Assembly: GCA_021785115.1 (NCBI GenBank)
Contig: JAJYGO010000213.1
Coordinates: 1-11,711, forward strand
Length of the DNA stretch: 11,711 nucleotides
From: Chloroflexota bacterium
GTDB lineage: Bacteria > Chloroflexota > Limnocylindria > Limnocylindrales > CSP1-4
Reading direction: 5' to 3'
Shown here: piece by piece, positions 1 through 7,712 of the stretch
Position numbering within the stretch: the stretch's first letter is position 1
Layout: each line of letters begins with the position of its first letter
The notes under the pieces: generated by a model
Told to the model about the DNA's origin: nothing
Database searches by the model: none
Seen by the model: only the letters and a program-made list of their open reading frames with translations
Position numbers and translations under genes: made by a program

Positions 1-1
1 G

Positions 2-1957
2 CCGGCCGCCGCGCAGGAGGGCTTCGAGATCGTCCGGCGGCGTCTGTTCGAGCCGATCGCCCCCGAGGCGGCCAGAGCGCGCGACGAGGTCGTCCAGCGG
101 TTCTCCGAGCTGTACTCGGGGAACGCCGGCACGTTCCCCGCCGACACGAGGGAGAAGGCGTACCTGGAGCGCCTCCGGAACTGCTACCCGATCCACCCCG
201 AGCTGTTCGACCGGCTCTTCGACGACTGGTCGACGCTCGAGCGGTTCCAGCGGACCCGCGGCGTGCTCAAGCTGATGGCCGCGGTCGTCCACGCCCTCTG
301 GGAGAAGCAGGACGGCAACCTCCTGATCCTGCCCGCGGCGCTGCCGCTCGACGACACCGCGGTGCTGCCGCAGCTGACGCAGTACCTCGACGACAACTGG
401 CAGCCGATCGTCGAGGGCGACGTCGACGGGCCGTCGTCCCTGCCGCTGCGGCTCGACCGCGAGAACGGCGGCACGTACGGGCGCTACTCGGCGGCCCGGC
501 GTGTCGCGCGCACGGTCTTCCTCGGCTCGGCGCCGCTGCCGGCGGCCGCCAACCGCGGGATCGACGACAAGCGGATCCTGCTCGGCTCAGTGCAGCCCGG
601 CGAGACGCCGGCGACCTTCGGCGACGCACTCCGCAAGCTGGCCGGCCAGGCGACCTACCTCTACGAGAACGCCGGCCGCTACTGGTACTCGACCCAGCCG
701 TCGGTGAACCAGCTCGCGCGCGACCGGGCGGAGCAGCAGCCCGAGGACCGGGTCGAGCTCGAGATCGAGACGCGCCTCAAGAAGGCGCTCGCGGATCGCC
801 TGCCGTTCCACCGCGTCCACGCCGCGCCGCGCGACGCCTCCGACGTGCCCGACGAGGACGAGGTCGCGCTCGTCGCCCTGCGGCCGGAGCACCCGCACGA
901 CGCGAAGGGGGCGTCGTCGAAGGCGAAGGAGGCGGCGGCCGCGATCCTGGCCTCGCGGGGGGCCGGCACCCGGGTCAACAAGAACACGCTCGTGTTCCTG
1001 GCGCCCGACTCGCTGCGGCTCCCCGAGCTGAAGGACGCCGTCCGCCAGTTCAGGGCGTGGTCGTCGATCCTCGACGACGGCGATGCCGGACGGCTCAACC
1101 TCGACGCCTTCGGGAAGGCCCAGGCGAGGTCGCAGCGCGACGCCCTCGACGAGACCGTCAAGAACCGGATTCCCGAGACCTACCACTGGCTCCTCGTGCC
1201 GGAGCAGGCCGACACCCTCGCGCCGGTCGACTTCCGCCAGGTCAAGATCGCGCCCGGCCCGGACATCGCCGCGCGCGCGGCCGCCAAGCTGCGATCCGAG
1301 GAGCTGCTGATCACCCGGTACGGGGGCGTGAACCTGCGCCTCGTGCTCACCCAGACCCTCGGCGACTACTGGTCGGCCCACCACGCGGTCGGGCTCAAGG
1401 AGCTGTGGGGCTGGTTCGCCCAGTACCCGTACCTGCCGCGCCTGCTCGACATCAGCGTGCTCGAGGGCGCGGTCGAGGACGGCGCCGGCAACCTGCTGTG
1501 GCGCTCTGAGACGTTCGCGTACGCGGCCGCCCGCGAGAGCGGCGGATCGTACATGGGGATCGTCGCCGGCCGCCGCGCGCCAACGCCGGTGACGTCGACC
1601 AGCGTGGTGGTTGACGGGTCAGTCCTGCCGGACCCGCTCCCCGGCGCCGAGCCGACGAAGCCGCTGGTCCCGGGACCTGCACTCGGTCCTAGTCCGGAGC
1701 CCACCGCGCAGGCCATCCGCCGCTTCCACGGCCAGGCCGTCCTCTCGGACCCGCGCACGCCGATCCCAGAACTCCAGAAGCTCGTGGCCGAGATCATCGG
1801 CCCGCTCGCGGCCCAGACCGACGTGAGCCTCACCGTCCGCGTCGAGGTCGAGGCCGACCACCGGGCCGAGGACGGCTTCAGCGACCAGACCATCCGCACC
1901 GTCTCGGAGAACGCGCGCACCCTGCGCCTCCGCGACTTCGGCTTCGACAAGGACTGA
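2..1957 (+). CDS. DUF499-family protein, C-terminal 651 residues (5' end off the window)
   Basis: The frame is open from the first complete codon to the TGA at 1955-1957, so the gene starts before the window; the first in-window ATG is internal. Recognisable DUF499 (PF04465) segments, in window residues: YPIHPELFDRL (about 62-72) followed by FQRTRG (82-87), which closes the AAA+-like part of this family; a central region with FLGSAPLP and a YENAGRYWYS segment; a Pro-rich linker at roughly 540-570; and a conserved tail ending in TVSENARTLRLRDFGF. Family members are usually about 1000 residues, so the Walker A/B motifs should lie upstream. DUF499 genes are often found with DUF1156 methylase-like genes in defence-type loci (established association). 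The biochemical role is not settled, and I infer an ATP-dependent anti-phage component. Codons end almost always in G or C, more so than in the next two genes, which suggests a separate module from the downstream operon. Confidence 0.85.
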   Translation, partial: PAAAQEGFEIVRRRLFEPIAPEAARARDEVVQRFSELYSGNAGTFPADTREKAYLERLRNCYPIHPELFDRLFDDWSTLERFQRTRGVLKLMAAVVHALWEKQDGNLLILPAALPLDDTAVLPQLTQYLDDNWQPIVEGDVDGPSSLPLRLDRENGGTYGRYSAARRVARTVFLGSAPLPAAANRGIDDKRILLGSVQPGETPATFGDALRKLAGQATYLYENAGRYWYSTQPSVNQLARDRAEQQPEDRVELEIETRLKKALADRLPFHRVHAAPRDASDVPDEDEVALVALRPEHPHDAKGASSKAKEAAAAILASRGAGTRVNKNTLVFLAPDSLRLPELKDAVRQFRAWSSILDDGDAGRLNLDAFGKAQARSQRDALDETVKNRIPETYHWLLVPEQADTLAPVDFRQVKIAPGPDIAARAAAKLRSEELLITRYGGVNLRLVLTQTLGDYWSAHHAVGLKELWGWFAQYPYLPRLLDISVLEGAVEDGAGNLLWRSETFAYAAARESGGSYMGIVAGRRAPTPVTSTSVVVDGSVLPDPLPGAEPTKPLVPGPALGPSPEPTAQAIRRFHGQAVLSDPRTPIPELQKLVAEIIGPLAAQTDVSLTVRVEVEADHRAEDGFSDQTIRTVSENARTLRLRDFGFDKD

Positions 1958-2073
1958 CCAAAGGGACGTCCGTGGAGGCACTGAAGGTCGATCCTGCCGT
2001 CTTGTTCGGCGTCATCGGCTGCAGGCCTGCCTCGGGTCTTCTGGTGGACCATCCGCCGATCGCCAAGCGCGAT

Positions 2074-2097
2074 GCGGCCGGGACGTTGCCCGGCCGC
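2074..2097 (+). terminator. 9-bp perfect hairpin between DUF499 gene and gajA
   Basis: GCGGCCGGG at 2074-2082 and CCCGGCCGC at 2089-2097 are exact reverse complements with a 6-nt loop. The hairpin lies 116 nt after the DUF499 stop and ends 31 nt before the chosen start of the OLD gene. No T tract follows. It could end DUF499 transcription, attenuate the downstream operon, or bind a regulator. It also argues against an earlier in-frame ATG at 2072, which would place the stem inside the coding region. Confidence 0.45.
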
Positions 2098-2118
2098 GGG
2101 TGCGCTCTCACACGAAGC

Positions 2119-2126
2119 AGGGGGAG
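2119..2126 (+). promoter_or_regulatory. Ribosome binding site deciding the gajA start
   Basis: AGGGGGAG sits two bases before the ATG at 2129, with its purine core about 5-8 nt from the start. The alternative in-frame ATG at 2072 lacks a comparable site and falls on the hairpin. The protein from 2129 begins MRVRRLTIHRFRGI, the usual first strand of OLD/SMC-type ATPases, which supports this choice. Confidence 0.7.
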
Positions 2127-2128
2127 CC

Positions 2129-3958
2129 ATGCGCGTGCGAAGGCTGACTATCCATCGCTTCCGTGGCATCGAGGACCTGACGATCTGCCCGACGGCGAGA
2201 AATGTCCTTGTCGGCCCGAACAACGCCGGGAAGAGCACAGTTCTGGAAGCCTTGGACCTTGCGCTCCACCCTGGCCTTGGACGTCCCCGCGCGGCGCCCA
2301 CCGAGGTCGACTATTACGATCGCGACCCGGCGCCAGGCTTCGAGATTGAGGTTGTGGTCGGCGACCTGACGGACGCGTTTCTCGCAGAATCCGCGGAGGC
2401 GCTCGAGGGCTGGCGCGACGAGGATCAAGATGTGGTCGCCGAGGTCGACGGCGACGGGATCGAGCCCTGCATTCGGCTGCGGGTCCTAGGCCTCCCAGAC
2501 CTCGAGGTCGTCCATGAGCACGCCAAGCCGGAGTTAGCGGGCGTCCGCTTCGGCCAGCGCTTGCGAGCGCGCCTCGGTTGGGTGTTTGACGGACGCCTGC
2601 GCGAGCCGTCCCGGCAGCTCGCCTTCTATCAGGGCGGAGTGCTCGACCGCCTCTTCGCCGATGCGGACCTAGACCCGGCACTGACGCTTCTTCGCGATGC
2701 GCTGGGCAAGGGCGCCGAGGGCCTGAATGCGGAGACAGCGGTGGTCGGGGTCCTAGACGCGCTCCGAGATGAGCTGGCCCCACTCGGTCTCGAGCCGGGA
2801 GGCGCACCGGAACTCGAAGCAGGTGCTGTCTCCAACCGGGAGCTGCTCCAGGCGCTGCGGCTCGCCATGCCCGGGCCCGCCACCCGGGCCATCCCGCTCG
2901 CCCGCGCGGGGCGCGGAACCCAACGGCTCGTCCTACTGGCGACGCTGCTGATGCTCGCGAGGCGGGACACGGCCCGACCCGTGATTGGTGGATTCGAGGA
3001 ACCGGAGGAGGCCGTCGAGCCGCTCCGGCAACTGCAGGCCGGCAGGATGATCCGCGAGCTTGCCGACAACGGCGGTCAGGTGTTCGTCTCGACTCACTCG
3101 CCGGACATCATTCGAGCGTTCGACTCCGACGACTTGGTGGTGATGGAACGCACCGGGACCGTGCGCGCGCGCCGCCTCAGCCTGACCAGCGCCGGCAAGC
3201 ATGGGTACGAGCGCCGGCTCGACTGGCCGCTGATCCGCGGGCTCTTCCTGCAGTACCCGATAGTCGTTGAGGGCGTGAGCGACCGAGTGGTCTTCACGGT
3301 GTTCTGGGACGCCCTCGCCGAGTCCGGAAAGGTGTCGCGCGCCGAACAACGAGGCCTCGAGTGCATCTCCGCGGAGGGCAACAGCAACATCCCGATGGCG
3401 CTGATGGTCCTCAGCGAGATGGGCAGGCTCCCGGTCGCCGTCGTCGAACGCGACCAGCCACGGGAGGCCGACCGGATCCTGGCATCGGGCCACGCTCGTG
3501 CCCTGATCGTGTACCCGGATGACCCAGCCGCCAACAACCTCGAGCGGCTACTCGCCATGAGTACGCCGCTCGATGCGCTTGCGGGCGCCATGACGGCCGT
3601 TGCCGACGACCGCGGCGACGACTGGGGCGCCCAGCGCGCAGACCTCGTCGAGCGGGCGCTGGCTGCGGGGCTGACAACCGATGAGCGTGACGCCATCGCG
3701 GGCACGTCGAGCCTGCGCGACGCTTTCGCGGTCGGGGGCGAGGCCGAGACCAGGCGCTTGGTCGCTTTGTGCATCGGGGCGAAGGAGCCACCGTGCCCAT
3801 TCGAGATCAAAGGAGGGCGGAACGCGCGCGTACTCGCCGAGTCGATCGTGGCTATGAGCGGCGTGCCGTCGCCCTTCGCTCGTGCCCTAGGGGCCCTCGG
3901 CGCCTGGATCGCCGCTGGCTCGCCAGACAGCTCCCGAATCGACATTACGGTGACATGA
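2129..3958 (+). CDS. gajA: Gabija-like GajA: OLD-family ATPase with TOPRIM nuclease domain
   Basis: This 609-residue protein is predicted to be the DNA-nicking/cleaving subunit of a Gabija anti-phage complex in the cytoplasm. The N-terminal ABC-type ATPase has Walker A GPNNAGKST (29-37), a signature-like RAGRGTQRL region (about 265-275), Walker B with catalytic acid FEEPE (289-293) and H-loop THSP (322-325). The C-terminal TOPRIM domain opens with VVEGVSDR (E381, D385), followed by VAVVERDQ (E440, D442) and a late lysine in FEIKGG (K561). Known GajA proteins are about 580 residues with ATPase then TOPRIM, and use TOPRIM acidic residues for metal-dependent cleavage regulated by nucleotides. 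Oddities: the usual DxD reads ERD, the preceding GGK-like segment reads EGN, and the DLE-like segment reads NLE, so nuclease activity may be altered. Its TGA overlaps the helicase ATG. Codons ending in A or T are more frequent than in the flanking genes, suggesting transfer. The class 2 OLD plus UvrD pairing makes the family call strong. Confidence 0.9.
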   Translation: MRVRRLTIHRFRGIEDLTICPTARNVLVGPNNAGKSTVLEALDLALHPGLGRPRAAPTEVDYYDRDPAPGFEIEVVVGDLTDAFLAESAEALEGWRDEDQDVVAEVDGDGIEPCIRLRVLGLPDLEVVHEHAKPELAGVRFGQRLRARLGWVFDGRLREPSRQLAFYQGGVLDRLFADADLDPALTLLRDALGKGAEGLNAETAVVGVLDALRDELAPLGLEPGGAPELEAGAVSNRELLQALRLAMPGPATRAIPLARAGRGTQRLVLLATLLMLARRDTARPVIGGFEEPEEAVEPLRQLQAGRMIRELADNGGQVFVSTHSPDIIRAFDSDDLVVMERTGTVRARRLSLTSAGKHGYERRLDWPLIRGLFLQYPIVVEGVSDRVVFTVFWDALAESGKVSRAEQRGLECISAEGNSNIPMALMVLSEMGRLPVAVVERDQPREADRILASGHARALIVYPDDPAANNLERLLAMSTPLDALAGAMTAVADDRGDDWGAQRADLVERALAAGLTTDERDAIAGTSSLRDAFAVGGEAETRRLVALCIGAKEPPCPFEIKGGRNARVLAESIVAMSGVPSPFARALGALGAWIAAGSPDSSRIDITVT

Positions 3959-5649
3959 CTGTCCGGGCTGACCCGGAGCAGGAACGCGTGCTTGCGTCTC
4001 CGGCCCGACATTTGGTCGTGGTGGCCCCGCCGGGGACGGGCAAGACCTCCCTCGCGGCACGGCTTGCCGCTGAGCGGGCCAGAGGCATAGGCGAACACCA
4101 ACGCGTCCTCCTGTTGACGTTCAGCAATCAGGCCCGCAGCGAACTCGAGCGGGAGGTCGCGTCGCACGTCCCGACAGCACTGCGGCGCCGCGTGGAGGTC
4201 ACCAACTATCACCGTTTCTTCTGGGGGCTCACGCTTCGATACCGTCGCGTCCTCGAGCTGCCGGAGCTGCTCACCATCGTGAGTAGCAGACGCAGGGAGG
4301 CTGTCATCCGGGGGGCGACACGACATCACGCTCTGCTCGGCGCGCTCGACGAATGCGCCGAGTTGCTCGTGCCGGCGATGCGACCCGCGCCGACGGCCCT
4401 CAATGAGGCAGAACTGGCGCGAGTCCTCGCGGCAGTGCGTCGGGAGCATGCGGAAGGTCGGCTGGTGTTCGGAGACTTCGGCGCCTTCTGGGCTCTTCTC
4501 GTGACCAGGCAGCCGACCCTGCGTCGTGCGCTCAGGGAGCGGTACCCGGTGGTCATCGCCGACGAGCACCAGGATGCGTCGCAGATGCAGGAGGCTCTCG
4601 TCCGCGAACTAGGCACCTCGCACGTCATCTTCGCTGACCCGATGCAGCTCATCCACGCCTTCCGCGGCGCAGACTGGGGGCGCCTCGAGGGCCACATGCG
4701 CGACGCCGACGAGATCGTCGAAATCGCGACGCCACACCGCTGGCATGACAGCCCCGCGCTCGGGAGCTGGCTCCTTGAGACGCGCGACCGGCTGCGCGGC
4801 GACCACCGACGCGGAGCACGTCCGCCGGAGGTGGTCATCACCCTCACCGCTCCGGCGCACGGTACCAACGGCATGCTCGGTGCGCTGCCGGCCGCGATCC
4901 GGCGCGCGAGACAGGACGGCGCGCGATCCATAGCAGTCATGGCGTGGCAGAACGGGCTCGTGGCAGACGTGCGCCGGTATCTGTGTCGTCACGGGATGAG
5001 ACCGGCTCAGCTCGGGATCTGGCACGCGTTCGACCGCCTCGTCGAGTTGCCCGAGCAGCTTGAGGGAAAGGAGCCGAAGGCGGTCGCCGCGATGATCGTG
5101 GACACCCTGGCCGCCCTGGCTCCGCAGATCACCGCTGACGATGTCTCGCGTGCGAGGGCACGCCTCAAGGTGTCGGGAGTGCGGGGGGCAGGGGCTAGCG
5201 TTACGGTGGCGTCAATGCTTGCCGGAGCGGACGCGGGGTACCGCCTCGGGCCGGGGGGATACTTTGCGGGTGTCGCCGTCGGAGTCGACGCCTTGGCGAG
5301 ACAGGGGATCCACGCCCCTGCGCTCGAGGAGGTCTCACTGTACCGACGGGCTGCCGCGGGGTCTGATCTCTCGGCGCAGATCGACCTGTTTCGATCAGCG
5401 CTCATGGCGACCACGCATCGTGCGACCCGCGCGGATCGCGGCGTACTCACGATGACCGTGCACCAAGCAAAGGGGCGTGAGTTCGACGCTGTCGTACTAG
5501 TCGGAGCTGACGCCACGTCGTACCGATGGGAATCCGACGAAAGCGTCCGGCTCTTCTACGTGGCGATCACTCGTGCGCGAAAGCATTGGGAGATCATCGC
5601 GATACGTGGCCGCGAGTCGCGCTTGATCGACGCGCTCGGGACGACGTGA
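3955..5649 (+). CDS. gajB: Gabija-like GajB: UvrD/Rep-type superfamily 1A helicase
   Basis: This 564-residue SF1A helicase is predicted to partner the preceding OLD protein. Motifs in order: Q-motif PEQERVL (7-13), Walker A APPGTGKTS (24-32), motif Ia LLLTFSNQA, Walker B DEHQD (203-207, where DEAQD or DEFQD is commoner), motif III FADPMQLIHAFRGA (about 224-237), motif V TVHQAKGREF (501-510) and motif VI VAITRAR (536-542). All core helicase motifs are present, so an active enzyme is expected. Known GajB proteins are about 500 residues and assemble with GajA in a large complex that acts on phage DNA; helicase and DNA-sensing roles come from that family knowledge. I chose the ATG at 3955 because it overlaps the gajA stop as ATGA, the classic sign of translational coupling, and the protein then begins eight residues before the Q-motif Gln. 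The same frame runs further upstream inside gajA, but that part is out-of-frame noise. Confidence 0.9.
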   Translation: MTVRADPEQERVLASPARHLVVVAPPGTGKTSLAARLAAERARGIGEHQRVLLLTFSNQARSELEREVASHVPTALRRRVEVTNYHRFFWGLTLRYRRVLELPELLTIVSSRRREAVIRGATRHHALLGALDECAELLVPAMRPAPTALNEAELARVLAAVRREHAEGRLVFGDFGAFWALLVTRQPTLRRALRERYPVVIADEHQDASQMQEALVRELGTSHVIFADPMQLIHAFRGADWGRLEGHMRDADEIVEIATPHRWHDSPALGSWLLETRDRLRGDHRRGARPPEVVITLTAPAHGTNGMLGALPAAIRRARQDGARSIAVMAWQNGLVADVRRYLCRHGMRPAQLGIWHAFDRLVELPEQLEGKEPKAVAAMIVDTLAALAPQITADDVSRARARLKVSGVRGAGASVTVASMLAGADAGYRLGPGGYFAGVAVGVDALARQGIHAPALEEVSLYRRAAAGSDLSAQIDLFRSALMATTHRATRADRGVLTMTVHQAKGREFDAVVLVGADATSYRWESDESVRLFYVAITRARKHWEIIAIRGRESRLIDALGTT

Positions 5650-5834
5650 TCACCGCTTAGCGCACCATCCCCGGCGCGAAGCAGGGTCGGCCGCGCGTCG
5701 CACGAGTGTGTCGCGATGCCAGGTTTGGTGTCAGGTCGGTGCGTGAAGTCATACCGTCCCTGACGCCCAGACCATAGGCGGTCCGTTGACAGATCCGGCG
5801 ATGCCCCGAGGCGCGTGCAGACGGGCCACGCGCT

Positions 5835-5860
5835 CCGACCCCGCCGCGCGGCGGGGTCGG
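5835..5860. repeat. Perfect 26-bp palindrome in the convergent gap
   Basis: The half-sites CCGACCCCGCCGC (5835-5847) and GCGGCGGGGTCGG (5848-5860) are exact reverse complements with no spacer. As RNA it would fold into an 11-bp GC-rich stem with a 4-nt CGCG loop in either direction. It sits between the helicase stop (5649) and the stop of the minus-strand TIR-like gene (5922), so a bidirectional terminator is the simplest reading, though there is no U tract. A dimeric protein binding site is the alternative. The rest of 5650-5834 shows no gene and no clear promoter. Confidence 0.6.
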
Positions 5861-5878
5861 CCGCCCCCGGTGCGGCCC

Positions 5879-5907
5879 GCGGGCTGGCACCAGAGGGGTC
5901 AGCCCGC
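5879..5907 (-). terminator. 8-bp stem-loop just after the TIR-like gene
   Basis: GCGGGCTG (5879-5886) and CAGCCCGC (5900-5907) are exact reverse complements around a 13-nt loop. On the minus strand the stem starts 14 nt after the TAG stop at 5924-5922. Position fits a terminator or 3'-end stabilising hairpin for that gene; the long loop and lack of a U tract keep confidence moderate. Confidence 0.4.
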
Positions 5908-5921
5908 ACACCCGGTATCCG

Positions 5922-7712
5922 CTAGAAGGCGGCGAACGCCGCGTACACCGCGTGCCGCTGACGCTCGTCGACGGCCGACACGGGCGCTCGCGCTGGCGCC
6001 ACAGCAGTCCTCACCCCCTCGTCCGGGTCTTGCTCGAGGGCTTCGAGGATGTCGAGCGGTACGGCTGCCGGCAGCCGCTCGGCGATGCGCGCCACGACGC
6101 CGGCGGCCCCCTCCCGCATCTCCGCCGATGGGCTCCCCGCCATCGCCAGGACCACGTCCCATGCCTCCGGGCGGCTGAGCGCGAGCTGCGCGAGGCATGC
6201 GCGCGCCGGCGTGTAGACGTACCAGGACTCCGCTGGCGCCGCGTCGCCCGTGGAGTCGACGAGGCGCGCGACCAGCGGCATCGGGACGAGGCCAGGGGCG
6301 CGGACCGCGCGGTCGTAGAGGATGACTGCAGCAGATGAGCGGACCGACGAGTCGCGGTGCCGCGACAGCTCGTCGACAACGCTGTCGGGCAGGAGCCCGA
6401 TCTCGAGCGCGGCCATGCGCTCGACGGCGTGGGAGGCGACCGACCGGTCCTCCCACTGCGGCGCGTTAAGCGCGACCGACACCATCAGCAAGGCGAGGGC
6501 CGCCCGTTCGCTGCTCGAGCGCCCCTCGAGCCACTCGAGCACGCGCCTGTATGTCCGGGCTGGATCTGTGACTGAGAGGCCGTCGATCATCGTGATCCCG
6601 TCGGCCAGCTCCGGGCTGATCGCAGCCTCGGCCGGGCGCCTCGGCGGGTCGGGGATAGCGAACCCCCACTCGCGGAGCTGGGCGAGCGCGGCGTCGAACG
6701 CCGCACCCGGGTCGCCCGCGTCGAGCTGCTCGTAGACCGGGGCGATGTTGCTCGGCAGCTGCGCGGCGTGCTCCTTGAGCACACAGATGCGGTCCCGCAG
6801 GCCAGCCGTGGCGCGCGCCCTCCCGATCTCGTCGGCGATGTTGGGGCGCGGGTGGAGCCGGCCTGCATCGTCGAGGAGGTCGCCTGTGACGATGGCGACC
6901 ATGGCGTCGGATCCCTCGAGGTAGGCGACGACCTTGTCCTCCGGCGTCCAGGCACCGCCGGGCCGCGGCAGGTCGCTGACGATGCGGACCTCGACGCCGT
7001 TCGCCTCGAGCAGGTCGCGGAGCGGGTGGGCGAGGCTCCGCTTGTGCCCCTCCGCGACGCTGATGAACACGGAGCGGCGCCGCGGCGGAGCTGGCGGCTC
7101 CGCGAGCGCGGGGTGCACAGGCGCCTCCACCACGGCGGACTCGTACGGCCATGTCGATGCCGGGAACCCCGGCAGCGGGAGCGCGCCAAGTAGCTGCTCG
7201 ACCGTCTGGATGTCCTTGAGCTGGCGGATCGCCATGCCGATGGTGACGGTCCACGGCCTGTCCGGGCCGCCCGAGATGCTCATCCAGCCCGGCAGCCGGT
7301 CCATCAACGCGCGGACGCGCCGGACCCTGATGTCGTCCGCGCCGCAGGCCTCGGCGAACTCGTCGCTGGTCAGCGTGGCGTTCACGCCCTGATCGAGCCA
7401 CCGCACATACTCGGACCTCACGAGGCAGAGGAGATCGCCGAGAACTTGCTCGCCCCCCTCGCACACCGACACGCCGTGGATCGTGAGCGTTGCCCTCCCG
7501 TCGACGCTGGTCAGGTCAAACTGCGCGAGCACCCGGCTCACGCCTGCAGCGACGCCGGCCACGTCGAGGTCGTCCCCTGACCGCGCCAGCGCGTGCTGCA
7601 GCTCTGCGACCAGCGGCCATTCCGCCGTCGAGAGGAACCGGTCGAGCGCGGCCTGGAGGAGCCGGCGCTCGGATCCGTTGATGACGCGGAAGTCGCGATC
7701 GTCGATAACCAT
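5922..7712 (-). CDS. TIR-like domain protein with N-terminal helical region and C-terminal HEAT-like repeats
   Basis: This 596-residue protein has three parts. Residues 1-190 are helical with a winged-helix-like pattern ending in RQLKDIQTVEQLL (163-175). I recall similar N-termini in multidomain proteins of bacterial defence loci, but have no firm name. Residues 213-352 resemble the predicted nucleotide-binding TIR-like family (PF10137): RRSVFISVAEGH, an alternating beta/alpha pattern, AMVAIVTGDLL, then RPNIADEIG (289-297) and RDRICVLKE...LPSNI. E295 sits where that family carries the conserved Glu of the NVxFELG motif, the likely NADase residue. Residues about 385-570 form HEAT-like repeats, including HRDSSVRSSAAVILYDRA, SPSAEMREGAAGVVARIAER and QDPDEGVRTAVA. 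No signal peptide or membrane segment is seen. Inference: the HEAT part senses or scaffolds and the TIR part degrades NAD+ or a nucleotide, as in abortive infection. The ATG at 7712 is chosen because the only earlier in-frame start seen is a TTG at 7940 with non-protein-like sequence after it. The ribosome binding site is weak. The gene converges with the Gabija operon. Confidence 0.75.
   Translation of the reverse strand: MVIDDRDFRVINGSERRLLQAALDRFLSTAEWPLVAELQHALARSGDDLDVAGVAAGVSRVLAQFDLTSVDGRATLTIHGVSVCEGGEQVLGDLLCLVRSEYVRWLDQGVNATLTSDEFAEACGADDIRVRRVRALMDRLPGWMSISGGPDRPWTVTIGMAIRQLKDIQTVEQLLGALPLPGFPASTWPYESAVVEAPVHPALAEPPAPPRRRSVFISVAEGHKRSLAHPLRDLLEANGVEVRIVSDLPRPGGAWTPEDKVVAYLEGSDAMVAIVTGDLLDDAGRLHPRPNIADEIGRARATAGLRDRICVLKEHAAQLPSNIAPVYEQLDAGDPGAAFDAALAQLREWGFAIPDPPRRPAEAAISPELADGITMIDGLSVTDPARTYRRVLEWLEGRSSSERAALALLMVSVALNAPQWEDRSVASHAVERMAALEIGLLPDSVVDELSRHRDSSVRSSAAVILYDRAVRAPGLVPMPLVARLVDSTGDAAPAESWYVYTPARACLAQLALSRPEAWDVVLAMAGSPSAEMREGAAGVVARIAERLPAAVPLDILEALEQDPDEGVRTAVAPARAPVSAVDERQRHAVYAAFAAF

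Noticed and set aside
2072..2128. Earlier in-frame ATG for the OLD protein at 2072
   Set aside because: It lies on the hairpin and has no ribosome binding site, and the added 19 residues precede the first strand of the ATPase fold. The ATG at 2129 has a strong site.
2129..3958. OLD protein as part of a retron or PARIS-type system
   Set aside because: No reverse transcriptase, msr/msd-like RNA or AriB-type partner is present, while the UvrD-like helicase is directly coupled.
3094..4569. Long open frame on the minus strand across gajA and gajB
   Set aside because: It runs antisense through the conserved TOPRIM and helicase motifs, its translation is Arg/Ser-rich without recognisable domains, and open antisense frames are common in high-GC DNA.
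5786..5791. TTGACA as a -35 promoter element
   Set aside because: No -10-like hexamer occurs at 15-19 nt spacing, and no plus-strand gene follows.
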